Source of the DNA: Thermomucor indicae-seudaticae
Taxonomy: Eukaryota > Mucoromycota > Mucoromycetes > Mucorales > Lichtheimiaceae
Length of the DNA stretch: 64,000 nucleotides
Assembly (NCBI GenBank): GCA_000787465.1
Contig: JSYX01000101.1
Span: 1 to 64,000, forward strand
Reading direction: 5' to 3'
The notes beneath the pieces are model-generated. The model was not told the DNA's origin and searched no databases. It saw only the letters and a list, made by a program, of their open reading frames with translations. Within the stretch, counting starts at the first letter, position 1, and each line of letters begins with the position of its first letter. Shown piece by piece: positions 22,842-35,071 of the stretch. Both the position numbers and the translations under genes were made by a program.

Positions 22842-24606
22842 TTAGTGCGGAGGTTGCGGTTTCCAGTTGCTATTGTCATCCTTGGGCTGCGTCCCGTGCT
22901 CCCAGTTCCAATGCTTTCCTTCCTTCGTGCAGTCATTCTCTTGTCGCTTTTGTGGAGGTTGAGGTTTCCAGTTGCTGTTGCCATCCTTGGGCTGCGTCCC
23001 GTGCTCCCAGTTCCAATGCTTTCCTTCCTTCTTCCAGTCATCCTCTTGTCGCTTTTGTTTCTCCTTCAAGTCATGATGTTTTCCCAAGTCAATGGGCGGT
23101 CCGGCATAGCTGGCTTTCTCTTCATGAGAGACGATGTAGGTCGTGTGCTCAGCGTCTGCTATAGTACGTGTAGCTGCCATACTCTCTGTCACAACAGGAA
23201 TCACTATATGCGCATCTATAAACAGTTCCCTCCGTATAAGAATTAACCTGTCCGTTGTTACAAGTGCGGTCAGAAAGCAGATACTCGCCGGATTTCGATG
23301 GGAAGCATCCTTCAAATTTTGAAGCGGCAGAGTAGCCAATAATATGGTTAGCAGATGAACCGTCAGCACCTCTAAAGTCGCGGGCAATAAACGTTCCCGC
23401 AAAACCTCCATGGGTGCCATCGACAACATGGGCTACGAAAAGGAGAGTACTTAGAGAAGAGAAGAAAGAAACGGACCAAATGACGAAAGATAAAAGACTT
23501 TACCGCGGGGAGCAAGGACAAGACCTTCAACGAGTCCATCACCAGTACGTTCCACTATGATTTTATAGTCCTGATTGTAATTGCCGTCTTGGTCCACGGG
23601 GTAAAAGTTGTAAATGGTTTGTGCGCCATTGAACCCATGACTAGGGTTGTCAGTCGACAAGGTGAACTTTTGCATGTTCGACAGAGGGATCTATATACGC
23701 CATGAGGAATACTTGGCATCCATGTCCAAATGATAAAAAACTTGCATTAAACACCACAGTGTCTGTCGGTGCTGGCGACCATCCTTGGGGACCAGTCCAT
23801 TGGCCATTGCTTTCAAAGATACCGGCAGGGTCAGAGAGTTGTTCACTAGCAGCAACGTTACAATTGCAGGTGTCGAACGTAAAGACCTTGTAGTTGCTTG
23901 GAGAAGAAGGCAACTCGGTCACCTGGCCATTGGCATCCATTCTCATGTTGGTCTGTATCTTCGCCAAACGTGCAGACGCAGTCAGGGCTCCTTGTTGCAC
24001 TTGCTCAAAGTTGAAATGGCCGGTCCCTTCATTCGTGTACACCTGGCATTCAGCCTGCGTCGTAACCTTATCTGTTGCGCTGTCCTTTGGCAAAAACGCG
24101 TGCCCGCCGCCCAAGGACGCAGCCCAGTCCGGTGGTAATGTACCAGAAACCACTACACCGTTGCTGTCCTGGGAGTAATAGCCGTCTCCAGAGCATGTAG
24201 TTGAACTTTCAGCGTTCACAATGACATTGGGCGAGTTCAGGTCGTTTCCGACTGCCAAAGGACCGGCCACTCTGAGGGAACCACGCTAAGTTGCTTTTAC
24301 GTGAGCATGTTTTGTGGCCTAGACGGAATATCGGCATACATACCACATTGACGTCGTTAAAGATGATAGCATTAAATCTTTGGATCTAATATAATATATC
24401 ATATTCAAACAATGCTCAGTTCACGCACCAAAGCCAACCTTTTCTAAACTTACTGCTTCGCCCAAAAGGTCGCTGTTGTCCAAAGCACAAGTGGAACCAG
24501 AAGCTGTTTCCGTTTGTCGCTTCGATGGCGATTGAAGTGCCCCGGCTTGCACATAACACAAGAGAAATGCCACACAGGTGGCAAGAGACAAATTCCAGCG
24601 GGCCAT
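22842..24606 (-). CDS. Secreted choice-of-anchor-A domain protein with C-terminal tandem repeat
   Basis: Extracellular or wall-associated protein. Exons in phase: 24606-24425, 24377-24344, 24285-23746, 23690-23504, 23432-23262 and 23215-22842, giving about 495 aa. MARWNLSLATCVAFLLCYVQ is a signal peptide, followed by a KR Kex2-like site. The domain begins FNAIIFNDVNV, RVAGPLAVGNDLNSPNVIVN, and ends around GLVEGLVLAPRAHVVDGTHG, as in choice-of-anchor-A proteins. It carries several Cys pairs. The C-terminal 70 residues are two copies of a 35-aa unit with the core GKHWNWEHGTQPKD. Intron 3 (23745-23691) needs a GC donor; the GT reading leaves a 22-base intron. The second exon's acceptor (CAAAG) is weaker than the rest. 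Close relatives function as adhesion or ice-binding type surface modules in other groups; here the role is unknown. Confidence 0.75.
22845..23054 (-). repeat. Two tandem copies of a 105-bp coding repeat
   Basis: The 12-mer coding for KRQE recurs exactly 105 bp apart (22938 and 23043 starts on the plus strand). The copies differ at few bases, so the duplication is recent. Confidence 0.85.
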
Positions 24607-25043
24607 AGCAGAGAGTACGGTTTGTTATCTTGGAAAGAAAACAGGGTATGTTTGAAAACAAGCGGAAGAGTTTATATACGAAAAGCCATTTGTCCGAGAA
24701 TGCGTTAGGCATACAATAGACCAGACATCCTTAGAGGAGGCGGTTGAGATGACAATATCCATACCGTGCACGTCAGATCATAAGTCCTTTGGACCAAAGG
24801 CTCCAGTTTTTTGGTTTCTCAATGTCATCGACAGACGGCAAAACTAGAAACTACATCCATTGGAATGATTGAATGATGGAAAAAGTGACGCTTACTCATC
24901 AAAGGATTTGATCTTGATTATGCAATACACACAAATTGAGGTGATGCTGTTAAGCGTTATCTTGGCGGACTAACATCTTCCAGTAATAGATTCGAGTATC
25001 TCGATGCGGTATAAAGTGTAGATAAAATGACTGTTTAAGATAA
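24607..25043. other. Promoter of the anchor-A gene and 3' region of GGPP synthase
   Basis: About 60 bp upstream of the anchor-A start, the minus strand reads TATATAAAC-like (24671-24677 on plus), a TATA candidate. No gene seen. Confidence 0.45.
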
Positions 25044-26297
25044 TCACTCCTTGATACTCAAAGAGTCGAGCACTTTCTCCAGTAACGGATTCCCTCCCAG
25101 GAGCGCAATTTCCCTGCGTGCTTCTTCTTCCTTCTTCCGCAGGAATTCCCTGACATATTCGAACGTACCCGTCCGAGAGATTATTTCCAGCGCATATTTC
25201 TTCACTTCAATCGAAGTCGGTTTCTGGCTCACGATGTTCAATAGCTGCCTGTTGCTAGTATCGGCTCTGATTGCATGAATGACTGGAAATGAGAATTTGC
25301 CTTCCGTTAGATCTTCGCAGAAGCCCTTATTGTGTGAATACTTTTTTGCCCTGACTATGAGATACTGGAGCAACTCTGACAATGTTACCAAACCCACATA
25401 CCGTTTCAGACTGCAAGTTCATGTAATCGTCACGGACTTGAAAATGCGCTCCAATAATATTCACAAGATACGTATAGTCGCTAGAGCAAACAAAGCGAAG
25501 TTCAGGAAAAAGGAAGGCGTATCAGACTTTCTGGGCAACCTACGTGTTACTGTCACTTGCTTCTTGCATTAACCGGACGGCAAGTCTGAATAGTCCGCTT
25601 GTTTCTGACGATTGAAGCGTTGAATACCCGGAGCAACGACCCAATGAATTGAAGGGTAGAAGCACGTACTGTTATTAACCATGGCGATATATTCTTCTTC
25701 GGTTGGACATGTTAGACTATCTCGCCAAAACAGTTCGGTACCTTGGCCCCGATGTAGGTTAATTAATTCTTCAGTGTAGATGGTCACCATATTTGGATTG
25801 TTCAACTTTAATATCTCTTGTAACGCCATGAAATAAACCAGGTTTGCGCAGTTAATCGTTTGCGGCACGCCAAAGATATGATGAGCTACCGGAACGGCAC
25901 GACGCAATGCAGAGTCGTCTTGCACATCGTCGATCCTTTTGGTTTAACATTGATCAAACCAGCAGATCAGATGCGCATACCGTCAAAAATAAAGCGGACC
26001 CGGAAAAAAGCTTACATTAAGCTTGCCGTGTGAAGCATTTGAACGACATTGGTGATGACTTTCAGCGTTTCTGGAGGTACCTTGAGCCAAGCATCAAAAG
26101 CTTCAATGAGCTTCGCACGGACATCTTTTCCAGGGTGGCTGCACAAGTAGTGATACGGCTCGAGCAGAACCTTTTCAATAGTAAGGAGGGGCTCCTATCA
26201 GATCGAGTGCATAAAGATGGTAGCTGATCGTGGTTTTACTTGCATCGTCATAAGATGACTTGTTTGAATGAGTAGATGTGGGACTTGAAGAAGACAT
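25044..26297 (-). CDS. carG: Geranylgeranyl diphosphate synthase
   Basis: Condenses FPP with IPP to GGPP, the precursor for protein prenylation and, in Mucorales, carotenoids and trisporoids. Six exons in phase: 26297-26244, 26194-26016, 25935-25670, 25604-25544, 25480-25402 and 25340-25044, giving 311 aa. The first Asp-rich motif is [14 protein letters not shown] and the second is [13 protein letters not shown]. Other family blocks: [47 protein letters not shown], and [20 protein letters not shown]. Intron 1 (26243-26195) only works with a GC donor, GCAAGT, joining SSYDD to EPLL. A carotenoid role is inference from the lineage; the enzyme may equally serve prenylation. Confidence 0.92.
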
Positions 26298-27021
26298 TTC
26301 GGAAGCGAGTAGCACAAAGGGCGATCAATTGAAAATCAGCAGACTTGACCTGATCACCACCAAGCTTTCACTTGCAAGGCGCGGCCATGGTAATACATGT
26401 GTTCCTCAATTTCTCTACTGAAATATTGGTGTGCCACGCGTCGCTTATGCTGAGAAAACGGGAGCTCATATCAACAAATCAGGATGCGACTTGCCGGATG
26501 AATACTTCAATCATGGCTTTCCCGATGAAAACAGGTCCTTCCTGACTGTGGTGGGACGTCTCTGGACTAACTCTCTCCAACCGGTCATGCAGGATATACA
26601 ATATGCATGCCCATGACCTTTTTCAAGGTGTCATTGAAGCAAAAAGCAGACTGTTGATTTGCTTAAGCACAATAAATCATTTCAAAAGCCCAATTTTTCG
26701 AGAGATCCTCGCTTTGTCTAGCTAACCATGAGGCTGCAATCTTTTTTGGAACAATCAAAAGTGTGGAGGTTAAGTTCTTATTACTTTGTTTTGTCTCGGA
26801 AGGGCTCGGCATAAGTACACCCTGCTTTATGCATAGTAAGTATCTGTGATTAATCTCTCGTCAAACAAGGCATTGTTATTGATCTATTTCACAAGGCCTG
26901 TCACTTGTTGTATTGCTTGAAGTCTCTTCAGTGCGTATTTCCCCACAACCGGTCACTAGTAATTCAATGACCATTTTATTACCTCTTGATGTTAGCACTC
27001 AATATACCATATGACCGTGAA

Positions 27022-27210
27022 CAGGGCTCCGCACAGTATTCCAGCTCAGTTCGCAGTTCAGTCGGCAGTCCAGTCCGTAGGGTTCTTAACGGGACAAATG
27101 GGACGGGTCTCGAGACGACCCCTACGAGTCCCGGGTCCCAGGAAGTCTGGACTTGGACTGCAGTCCAAGCGGTCTGCCAGTCCAAGTCCAGTCTGCGGAG
27201 CACTGGCCTG
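27022..27210. repeat. Inverted-repeat element, hAT-like ends
   Basis: It starts CAGGGCTCCGCAC and its complement end reads CAGGCCAGTGCTCCGCAGAC. The middle is built of CAGTC/GACTG words, including the perfect 16-bp palindrome TTGGACTGCAGTCCAA. No clear 8-bp target duplication seen. Confidence 0.35.
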
Positions 27211-27456
27211 TAGAAGTGCCTAGGGAAATACACGGGTTATGCTCTGGCGCATTTCCCAGGACAACGACGTAACTAGAGGTATCAATTTCACGGGTCGGGT
27301 CGGGTCGGATCGGATCCAGGCTCAATCGGCTTCAATCCTCATCCGATCCCTGATCAGTCAAAATTTGCAGTACAGTCGAACCTCCCATGACCCGTACATG
27401 CATACCCTCTCAAAAGCCATAGAAAATTCTGTCCACCAGATGTATGGTTTATGATA

Positions 27457-27653
27457 CACTACGGCGGGAAAGTGCGGATATTGCTGCGGATATGGTGGGA
27501 ATAAGTCCATATTTTACCAGGATTATCAGCCATCCAAAGTGTATGGAGCCTATGGAAGCCGGTTTGTTACCTCCGTCTGTGCAGATTTAGTCCAGGATTT
27601 CAGTAAAAACGCGGCAAAAACCGCATCAAAATCCGCACTTTCCCGCCGCAGTG
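27457..27653. repeat. MITE with 23-bp terminal inverted repeats (CACTRCGGCGGG)
   Basis: The left end CACTACGGCGGGAAAGTGCG and the right end, read on the other strand, CACTGCGGCGGGAAAGTGCG, continue to GAT on both and differ at one base over 23. 197 bp in all. No coding capacity. No clear target duplication. Confidence 0.75.
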
Positions 27654-28065
27654 AATAGGTTTCACTTACGTGGAATTATGAGGTTATGTGCGGTTAAGGA
27701 TCTCGACGGACCATAAATCGGATCGCTGTAGGATCATACCTTTGGTGACAGGCTCCAAGTGAGCCTAATTAATGATGCCTAACCGTTCGAAAAAGTGCTG
27801 CCTGCTTTGCCGCAATTTTCTGCCTGCGCGTTCGAGCCATACTCGTAGCGGTATCGTTTCGCGCTGCCGCTCTCTGTGTGTGCCGAAGTTAGTTCGTCGA
27901 AGACGACCGATAACGCCATTTACGAGGCCATCATCGGTGTTTATGTTCGTGGCTATTCATGGTCGCTCTAGGATTCGATCCGTCCACGGATCTGTGACGA
28001 GCAAAATTATCCGTGCGGCTTGATTCGGATTAACTCCACGTCTTCTTGCGCTATATCGAGTGGTT

Positions 28066-28254
28066 CTACGGCTTCTCCTTATTCGAAACCTGGTCCGCAC
28101 CGGTGACCGCGTCATCACGGGTCGCGGATAATTTTGACACCTCTCGATGTAACGTGACAAAAAGCGCAGAGAGAAGCAGGCAACCACCAAAGTACCGGAT
28201 GGAAGTAGCAAGGGTAAGGCCAATGAATGTGGAGTAAGGGGAATAGAAGACCAT
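28066..28254 (-). CDS. Small membrane-protein frame, hypothetical
   Basis: 62 codons from Met 28254: MVFYSPYSTFIGLTLATSIR, then a hydrophobic segment (YFGGCLLLSALFVTL) and a charged tail. A TATA-like box (TATAAAAAGG on the minus strand, about 28428) lies about 170 bp upstream. No relatives recognised. It may be a chance frame. Confidence 0.25.
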   Translation of the reverse strand: MVFYSPYSTFIGLTLATSIRYFGGCLLLSALFVTLHREVSKLSATRDDAVTGADQVSNKEKP

Positions 28255-30219
28255 TCAATGCATGGTCTTGACAACAAGGGAGAGATGGTCAATAATGAAA
28301 AAGCCGCAGCGTCCAACGGTTTGTCGTGTAGCATGGGAATGGAGTTGAAGAGAGCAGGCAAGAGCGAAAGTGTGAGAGAAGTAAAAAAAAAGCAAACGGA
28401 TGGGAGACAGGAAATTCGACCTTTTTATACCTTTTCGAGGACCGCCATTTTTGGAAGCTGTAAATTGGGGCATGCATGCGTATTCCACATGCACATTTCG
28501 TTTTCCATGTTGATAACCGAAAGATTCCGATGAACTTCTCCTGCAGAAAGCATGTTCCGCTTCGAAGAGATTCTGTAATAATGGCTTTCCAGTCTCTTCG
28601 CGTCCTACGGTGTTAGATGCAGCAGAAAACAGTGCAACTAATATCTCTCCCTATACCTGTGCATTTTGTTCCTCCCTCAATCTCATAGAAAGGAGCGACC
28701 ATCTCCCCCTGACTTTCGCCTCCTAGAAGTTTCCGTATTCGAGGTTTCGAACGAATGACCCACTCCCAAAGGATGCATGACGTAATACATAACATTGCCG
28801 TTGTATCAGTGTGTTTGGAATCATTAAATTCACTTATTATGCCCCATTGCTGCTTGAAAGGGCTGGAAGCAACAATGCAAACGCGATAATCGATGATGTA
28901 TTGAACGCCAGTATTTTACTCTTCCTCAAGTCACAGCCGCTTTGCCGAACATTAATTTTGAATGAATGACCCTTGCATTGAACGTTTGCAAGAGTATAGG
29001 ACATATGGTAGACGAATATGTCGGTCAGTTGTCCTGCTAATTGCAAAGGCGGTAACCCGACGCGTATCTCATCTAGATGAATAAAAATTCTATCATTTGC
29101 CGGCTTTGACATGACTTCCAAGAAGAAACACACTGTTTAAGACCACCGTTATGAGAATTTCTTCGTGTCAATATATTCTCAGTTGGACATGCAGCGATAT
29201 TCTGCAAGCCGGTAAACGGCTCTGTAAATAGCAGCCCTTTCCGGAGCTACTTTCGAAATGCCTCTCGACGAGCGATAATTCATCGCTGCGCAACTTGGAT
29301 AACCAGCTCTCAGAGGCTAAACATAAAAAGGGCATTGGTAAAGCGAAAAATCAACAACTTTACGCATCCATAACTTAGTTAGCCTTGTTGCCTTTATATC
29401 TTGTCCGAATTGATGCATCCAAGTAGCAGACACCAACTTGGTAGTATCCGGAAGATAGTCATTGAAAACGTCGAAATCAGCACTCTTTATTCATAAACTC
29501 TTACGTTTCAATGTTGAATTCAGGAATGCCTCCTTGCAATGTCTGGAGTAGGCTCCATCCCTTGATCTGCAAATCTGTCGGTTTAGTCGACAACAGCGAT
29601 GGTGACCGAATGCTAAAACGAAATGGCAGCTGATTATATGCCTCTTTGGCATGAATGCTCAAATCATTGTTGTCTGTGCTCTCGATTATGTATAGCTGGT
29701 ACAGCTACTTAACTTCGTTACAGGTCGGCTGCGGATTCGTTGACAAAAGTTAAAAAGGTTGCCCGTAAAGCAGGATATCCAAGTCATTGTAACTCTGGTA
29801 CGGGTGACGATGGGAACGCACTAGAAATAAGCTATGAAATTGCTACGTACTTTTACTCTTGATTGTTGTTGGGTCTGGCAGATCCAACATTGATACATAC
29901 GGCGTTACCAGCGCTATTAGAAATTGTTGATGGTACCGAATGCTGGAAGGCCGTCAGCGACAAACAACTGCGAGCTTTTGCTCAGTCATTTGGTACTGCC
30001 GGAGAGAGGCAGTTGCCTACATAACAAAGAAATGACCTACATCGCATAAGACCACCGCAAGTAACAAGAACCGTGCATTGTCTGGAGTGTCTATGGCAAA
30101 TTATCAGATTATGAAGAGCACACCGGTCGAGTACTCAAACAAACCAACCATGAAATGGATTATGCTCTTCTTGGCAACAGTGAACGTTTATTGTATTCTC
30201 CAACGATCTTGAAGCTCCT

Positions 30220-32060
30220 TTAGACTAAACCAAATTTCCTTCTGCAGATTTCACTGCCGTACTCAAAGTATTCCTTCCTCTGCACAAAGCTTCTCTGTAG
30301 ATCTGACTTGGAGCTTAGAGAAACGAATCGCTGACCGCCTAACCAAGCGTATTCGACAGGGCTGGATAATGTCAGAAACGTGCCTAAATATATAGACAGC
30401 AGATTCTACTTACTCTGGAGGTTGTTCTATCCGGATATCGAATTCATCAGGAACTAACGATCGCAAATCGTGGAGTCTATACCAAGAAATTAGAATAAAC
30501 ACGCATAACCTTTTGCACAACTGCAGGATAACTGACATTCGTTCCCGATAACCCGGAAAATTGGTATTTCCTCCCACGAGCACAATATTTGCGTAGAGTA
30601 GACCATGGAGTTCTAACAAGAAGTGATTGGGTTATTAGCGCATTCCACGATATATATAGCAACAGTTGGATAACCCGCGTACCTGGATCGCACGCATTAA
30701 CGCTTTGGGTAATAACTTCCGGGATACCTGCTTGCTGTATACCAATATCTGAAGGATGCATCAGGATTTCGGGTATCATGAACCGTTCATTATTCATCGT
30801 CAAAATCTGCTCTGCAGATTTATCTGCAGGAACTTGTTGCTGTGCTTGCTTTGGTCGAACATAGCCGCGCATGCGATTTATATAGTCTGGTAATACATAC
30901 TCTTGCACGATCGTGTTCTTCTGGTAGGGCAACCTATGGATACAGATCATATAAGTGTTGGGATAAACTATGCACTTATCCGCCGGCCGACCGACGTTCA
31001 CCGTACTTGCAGGTTTCCAGATCACGGTATACGTCAAGAGAAACATAGCAACACTCTTCTTTTACTTCATTGATGATGTGTGTCTCTTCCATCATGTCAT
31101 AATATCTTAACAGACAGTTAGTGCCACTGTACGAAATAAAAGGAGTATATGCGTCTGCTCACCGAAACGAAACAGTCTCCTTTAGTTGGTTCGTCAATAA
31201 CTTGCCACCGACATTGATTCTGCAAATATCGTGGTGAATCCAGTGCATAAGCGACTGTAGACAACACTAATTACCTCCTTATAGCTTTCGCAACAGGCTT
31301 GCCTTTAAAGAATGGTATGATGTGTGTAAACGAAAATCCTGAGTCGACTACAAGTACACAGTCCGGTATGGATCCTGGTCTGTCACCGAAAAGGATTGAA
31401 ATATCGTTGTATATGCAAAGCTGAGGAGCTGAAAGACAATGAAAGCGTTAGCAACTGCTTCATATATTCTGCACTCAGTGTAAACACGCACCGATGGCTC
31501 GATGATAGGCCGCGAATTCGTATTCTTCAAAGATAATCTGATCGTAAGCTTCTTGGATATTAGGCAAATTGAAACACGGTTCGGTAATCAAAAGCTTGGT
31601 TTCCTTTGGATCTATCTTGAACGGTTCACAAGCCTTCCATGTTAGTTTTCGACGTAACTATTTTCAGGTACCCGTTGTACGAATTACCTGTAATACATTG
31701 TTAAATACGCGATTCCAGATCGTTCGTTCTATATTCCAATTCGTAAGAAAGCCCTGAATTGAAAGAATGAGTAATCTTCCCGAGGAAAAGCCAGGTTCAT
31801 GCAAACTTTACACGCTCAAGCGGTAATCGATAATATAAAGAAGAGAAATCAGTGCAGTCGTCGAACTGATCGCCAACGAAATTGCGGCGATCGGTCCTGC
31901 CGCGTACGATCGCGTTTGTTATGCGCCTGTTCGAGAACATTAGCGAATTTTATAAAACACTTGCAACGAACGTCGTCATTACTTGCCTCGGCACGGTGTA
32001 ATCAGCAGTATTTACTTTAATCGTGTGCGCGCCATTGTCGAGAACTACGGTCGGTCCCAT
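30220..32060 (-). CDS. ARP6: Actin-related protein 6 (SWR1/INO80-type chromatin remodelling subunit)
   Basis: Nuclear Arp that in yeast is part of the SWR1 complex depositing H2A.Z. Eleven exons in phase: 32060-31987, 31926-31812, 31753-31688, 31633-31492, 31428-31275, 31219-31163, 31105-31007, 30933-30683, 30612-30537, 30476-30414 and 30361-30220, giving 412 aa. It begins [15 protein letters not shown]. Arp6 blocks: [134 protein letters not shown], and [15 protein letters not shown]. Intron 1 (31986-31927) uses a consensus GC donor, AG then GCAAGT; no GT donor restores the frame. Confidence 0.95.
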
Positions 32061-34538
32061 AGCTTAACTTTGAGCTGGGAAAGAAAGAGAAGGACACTGC
32101 CATGCCAAATTCGGCGAGAAGATATGGAGCACATGCAGAATATACTGTATTTTGAAGAAACATTTGCACTAGCTAGGAATGCTAGTTTGCATCAACTAAG
32201 GAACCAAGTTTGCGCCGTAGAAGAAAGAAATTAACACTGTTAGGATTAAAAGTTTGCATAGTAGTTTTGTTTTTCATACTTACTCTAGAGCAAAACTTGG
32301 CTCTGTTGATGCAAGCAAGCATTCCCAGTAGCACAAACATTTGCCTCTGCATGAGTAATGGATCAAATCCAAAAATGGATCAACGTCTTACCAGAGCGAA
32401 TCTATGTAATCGTCAAACCATCTTTGTTACGGCGACATCTTTTTCTTGAGCAAAAGAGCAAGAGGACCGAGAAGGAAAAGCAACTGTTGCAGATCAAAGC
32501 AGGGGAATGGGGTCTGCGCGCGACGGCAAGCGACTTCTCTGCCAGGCATTGTTAGGCTTTGTACCTTCAATACGTGCAAAGTCACCACCTGTTTGCCCAC
32601 CGCGCCGACGAAAAGGCTGATATTGCCAACATGATGTAGTGGAAAACAATTGAAAATGAAGAGAGCAGCATTCTATAATTAAAAGGTAAACCAACATATG
32701 TCATGCTGCGTTTCAGCCAAGACTGTGTCGTCATAATTCGCAAACCGTCTTGCCGATGCCTGCGTGCTTTATCAGAACAGCATATCATAGTAAGATTGAT
32801 TGCCCCTTATAAAAGGGAATACAAGTAATAAGGTTGTGTTCGCTTGGTGTCTTGTAAAAGCATTCGAAGAGAATAAGAATGTTGTATCCAAAGTCGATCT
32901 TTGCGGGAAGCGCCCATACTTTCCCCGCGCTTCGGCCCATGAGTTACGATCCCATGAGTACAACGCCGCGGACTTGACTTTTTTGATGGTGTAAACAGCA
33001 TACCAAAGGAACAGTTTACCGTAGCGCCGAAGATACAACAAGTGCGAAAAAACCGAGGTACACTGTATGGATCATAGCGAGAGAAATATTGAATATTGTT
33101 CATGTGACATGCTTCATGCGCCTTGCAGCAAAAAATTGCCAAGTGTAAACCTGGTACTTTATGCAGAGATGCTGAATGCTTGGTGCGAATATCCTGTACC
33201 CAGACAGCCAAATGAAAAATAAAAGTTTTATGCAGAATATTCGCTGCTAGCAGCGCCAAAAGATTCTTTTAACAGCGCAAAACGGACGGAAAAACCTGGT
33301 AAGGCACAGACATTCTGCACCCAGACCACGCGGTTCTTGGTGATTGCAAAGGGACGATAAATAAGTCATTAAAACAAGAGATTAGCTGACGGATGTGGGA
33401 GTTAAGTAACAGACTGACAGCCATCCATGCGCCTGATTTTTCCTTGTTTCATCTGCCTCGTGCAGAGATAGGAAGTTACACGGAGCTTTCGCTACGTGCT
33501 TTGATTAGCAGTTCCCAGCATCTCTTATGTAGGTTATATTTATTTGCGATAAGCTCAGAATAACGTTGTCTTGTCACGTGGTTTAGACCATATCACGGGA
33601 AAACGAGTATTAAGCAAGAGACGTGTAGTGCATCTCATCTCAAAATTGTTCTTTATTTGTAACGAGCGTGAGAGAGAAAGCTACTAGACACGCTCGTTGA
33701 AAGAACTTCATTAAGTATCGTCACAGAACGAGTAAATACAGAGTAACATCTTGCGTTTTGGATTCTCAAGCTGGAAGGAAATATCAAACTATACTGTTTC
33801 GAATGTAAGATTCAGCCTGGAGACACTGTGTAACATCAGCGATGTTCTGATCTAAACAGGGACTGACTGATTTCTGTATGTCACATTTGGCCGTTATCAT
33901 AGAAATATTCTTGCAGGACAAATATCTCGTCGCTTTACACATCCTCTATACAGTTTAGATCGAGTGTAATCAAGTTATGATAACCAGATTACCGTAGAAC
34001 CGAACCCAATTTTATTGAAAGCACTAAGCCAAACTGCTTTCAGGGCCTCGTGGAAAAGTGACTGTTGGGTGTCGGCTACGGCATGTTTACGTTTTAATTC
34101 CCGGTACCACAATAATCCTACTATTGCTCCGCGCTAGAGGTTCCTTAGACAGCACATCCTCCGAAAGATTCAGGAACGGCAAGCAGTGAACCACAACAGG
34201 ATTCGGACGAAGAATCTCAGCAAAGTCCCTAACTTACGGCAAAGGCGACGAGTGCCACCGAGAGCTATTAGCCTTTGTGCTGTAGTACGTTATGCTAGAA
34301 AAAATAAAAAATCGTGGCACTGTAGCCTTGGCTAAAGTTAAAGCGTGTAATAGCACGCAACGTGAACTAGCATAAGGTCTATGCCCTGATAGACGCTTTT
34401 TATATGCTTAAGTTCAGTGGGTAGTCTCGTCTGATTTCAGATCAGGATTTGGAATACAAATCGTGTACCAAAAGTCTCAGCATTACTACGTAAATAGGCC
34501 TATTATTCATACAAACTATTCTGGTAAGGTTATCAAAA
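32061..34538. other. Gene-poor 2.5 kb
   Basis: Several 60 to 150-codon frames on both strands, none with recognisable domains. A hairpin, AACGAGCGTG with CACGCTCGTT spaced about 20 bp, lies at 33660-33700. Nothing else supported. Confidence 0.45.
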
Positions 34539-34940
34539 TTAATCCATGAGTCCATAAGCAGGCATCTCAGCGACTATAAAAGCTCGCTGCTTCCCGCTTT
34601 CCGTCTGTATATTAAACACACGCATTGAATGTCGCTCACCTGCAGGGGCAAATATGTCTCGGGAACTGCTTCCAGCTTCTTGTTCATGACCGCTTAGTTG
34701 AGAAGTCACAAATTCGGCTGACGAATAATGATCGTTTGAACAGTAGCACTCAGGAATAGGTGTATCCGGGGCTCCCACGGACTGCAAGTCCTCTTTCAAA
34801 TCAGGTACCTCTTCTTCACTGGCGATGGACGAAGCTCGCAAAACCGGCGTTTCGGTTATGCTAAACCCTTCAAGACGGTTTTCGAGAATACAGATATTTT
34901 CGAGAATATGGATGTCGTCCGTGGTTAGATGAGTGTCCAT
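34539..34940 (-). CDS. Accessory-family gene copy 1, 133 aa, unknown
   Basis: Intronless frame MDTHLTTDDIHILENICILE to MPAYGLMD, acidic, Ser/Glu-rich, no signal peptide or membrane span. A promoter signature shared with two other loci (39.7 and 40.7 kb) lies about 90 bp upstream. The segment GAPDTPIPEC matches ESPDTAVPVC at 40.5 kb in composition and position, so I treat them as paralogs. No function can be assigned. Low complexity and acidity suggest a disordered or regulatory protein. Confidence 0.5.
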   Translation of the reverse strand: MDTHLTTDDIHILENICILENRLEGFSITETPVLRASSIASEEEVPDLKEDLQSVGAPDTPIPECYCSNDHYSSAEFVTSQLSGHEQEAGSSSRDIFAPAGERHSMRVFNIQTESGKQRAFIVAEMPAYGLMD

Positions 34941-35021
34941 GGCTATAGGAAAGTGACAGTAGTGGAAGTAGAAAAATGTGGCAGAAGTTATGACTGATAC
35001 ATAACAGATTCTCCCAAAAAA

Positions 35022-35071
35022 GGACAGTTTAAATAGACCTCGGCGCTTGTTTTTCTATCCGCGCTGATATA
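35022..35071 (-). promoter_or_regulatory. Shared promoter signature, copy 1
   Basis: On the minus strand it reads TATATCAGCGCGGAT, about 20 bp, then CTATTTAAACTGTCC. CTATTTAA is a TATA-like box about 90 bp before Met 34940. Confidence 0.6.

Larger units (their letters stand above)
26298..30219. other. Gene-poor 3.9-kb stretch with repeats and possible gene remnants
   Basis: It holds two inverted-repeat elements (27022-27210, 27457-27653), a run of CGGGT units at 27292-27310, and short frames. A plus segment at about 29877-30020 reads LADPTLIHTALPALLEIVDG then TECWKAVSDKQLRAFAQSFG and looks coding-like, but it is isolated and closes quickly, so it may be a decayed exon. Nothing else supported. 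Confidence 0.4.

Noticed and set aside
23669..23713. 22-base GT-AG intron in the anchor-A gene
   Set aside because: Too short to be excised; the GC donor at 23745 gives a 55-base intron and a better domain sequence.
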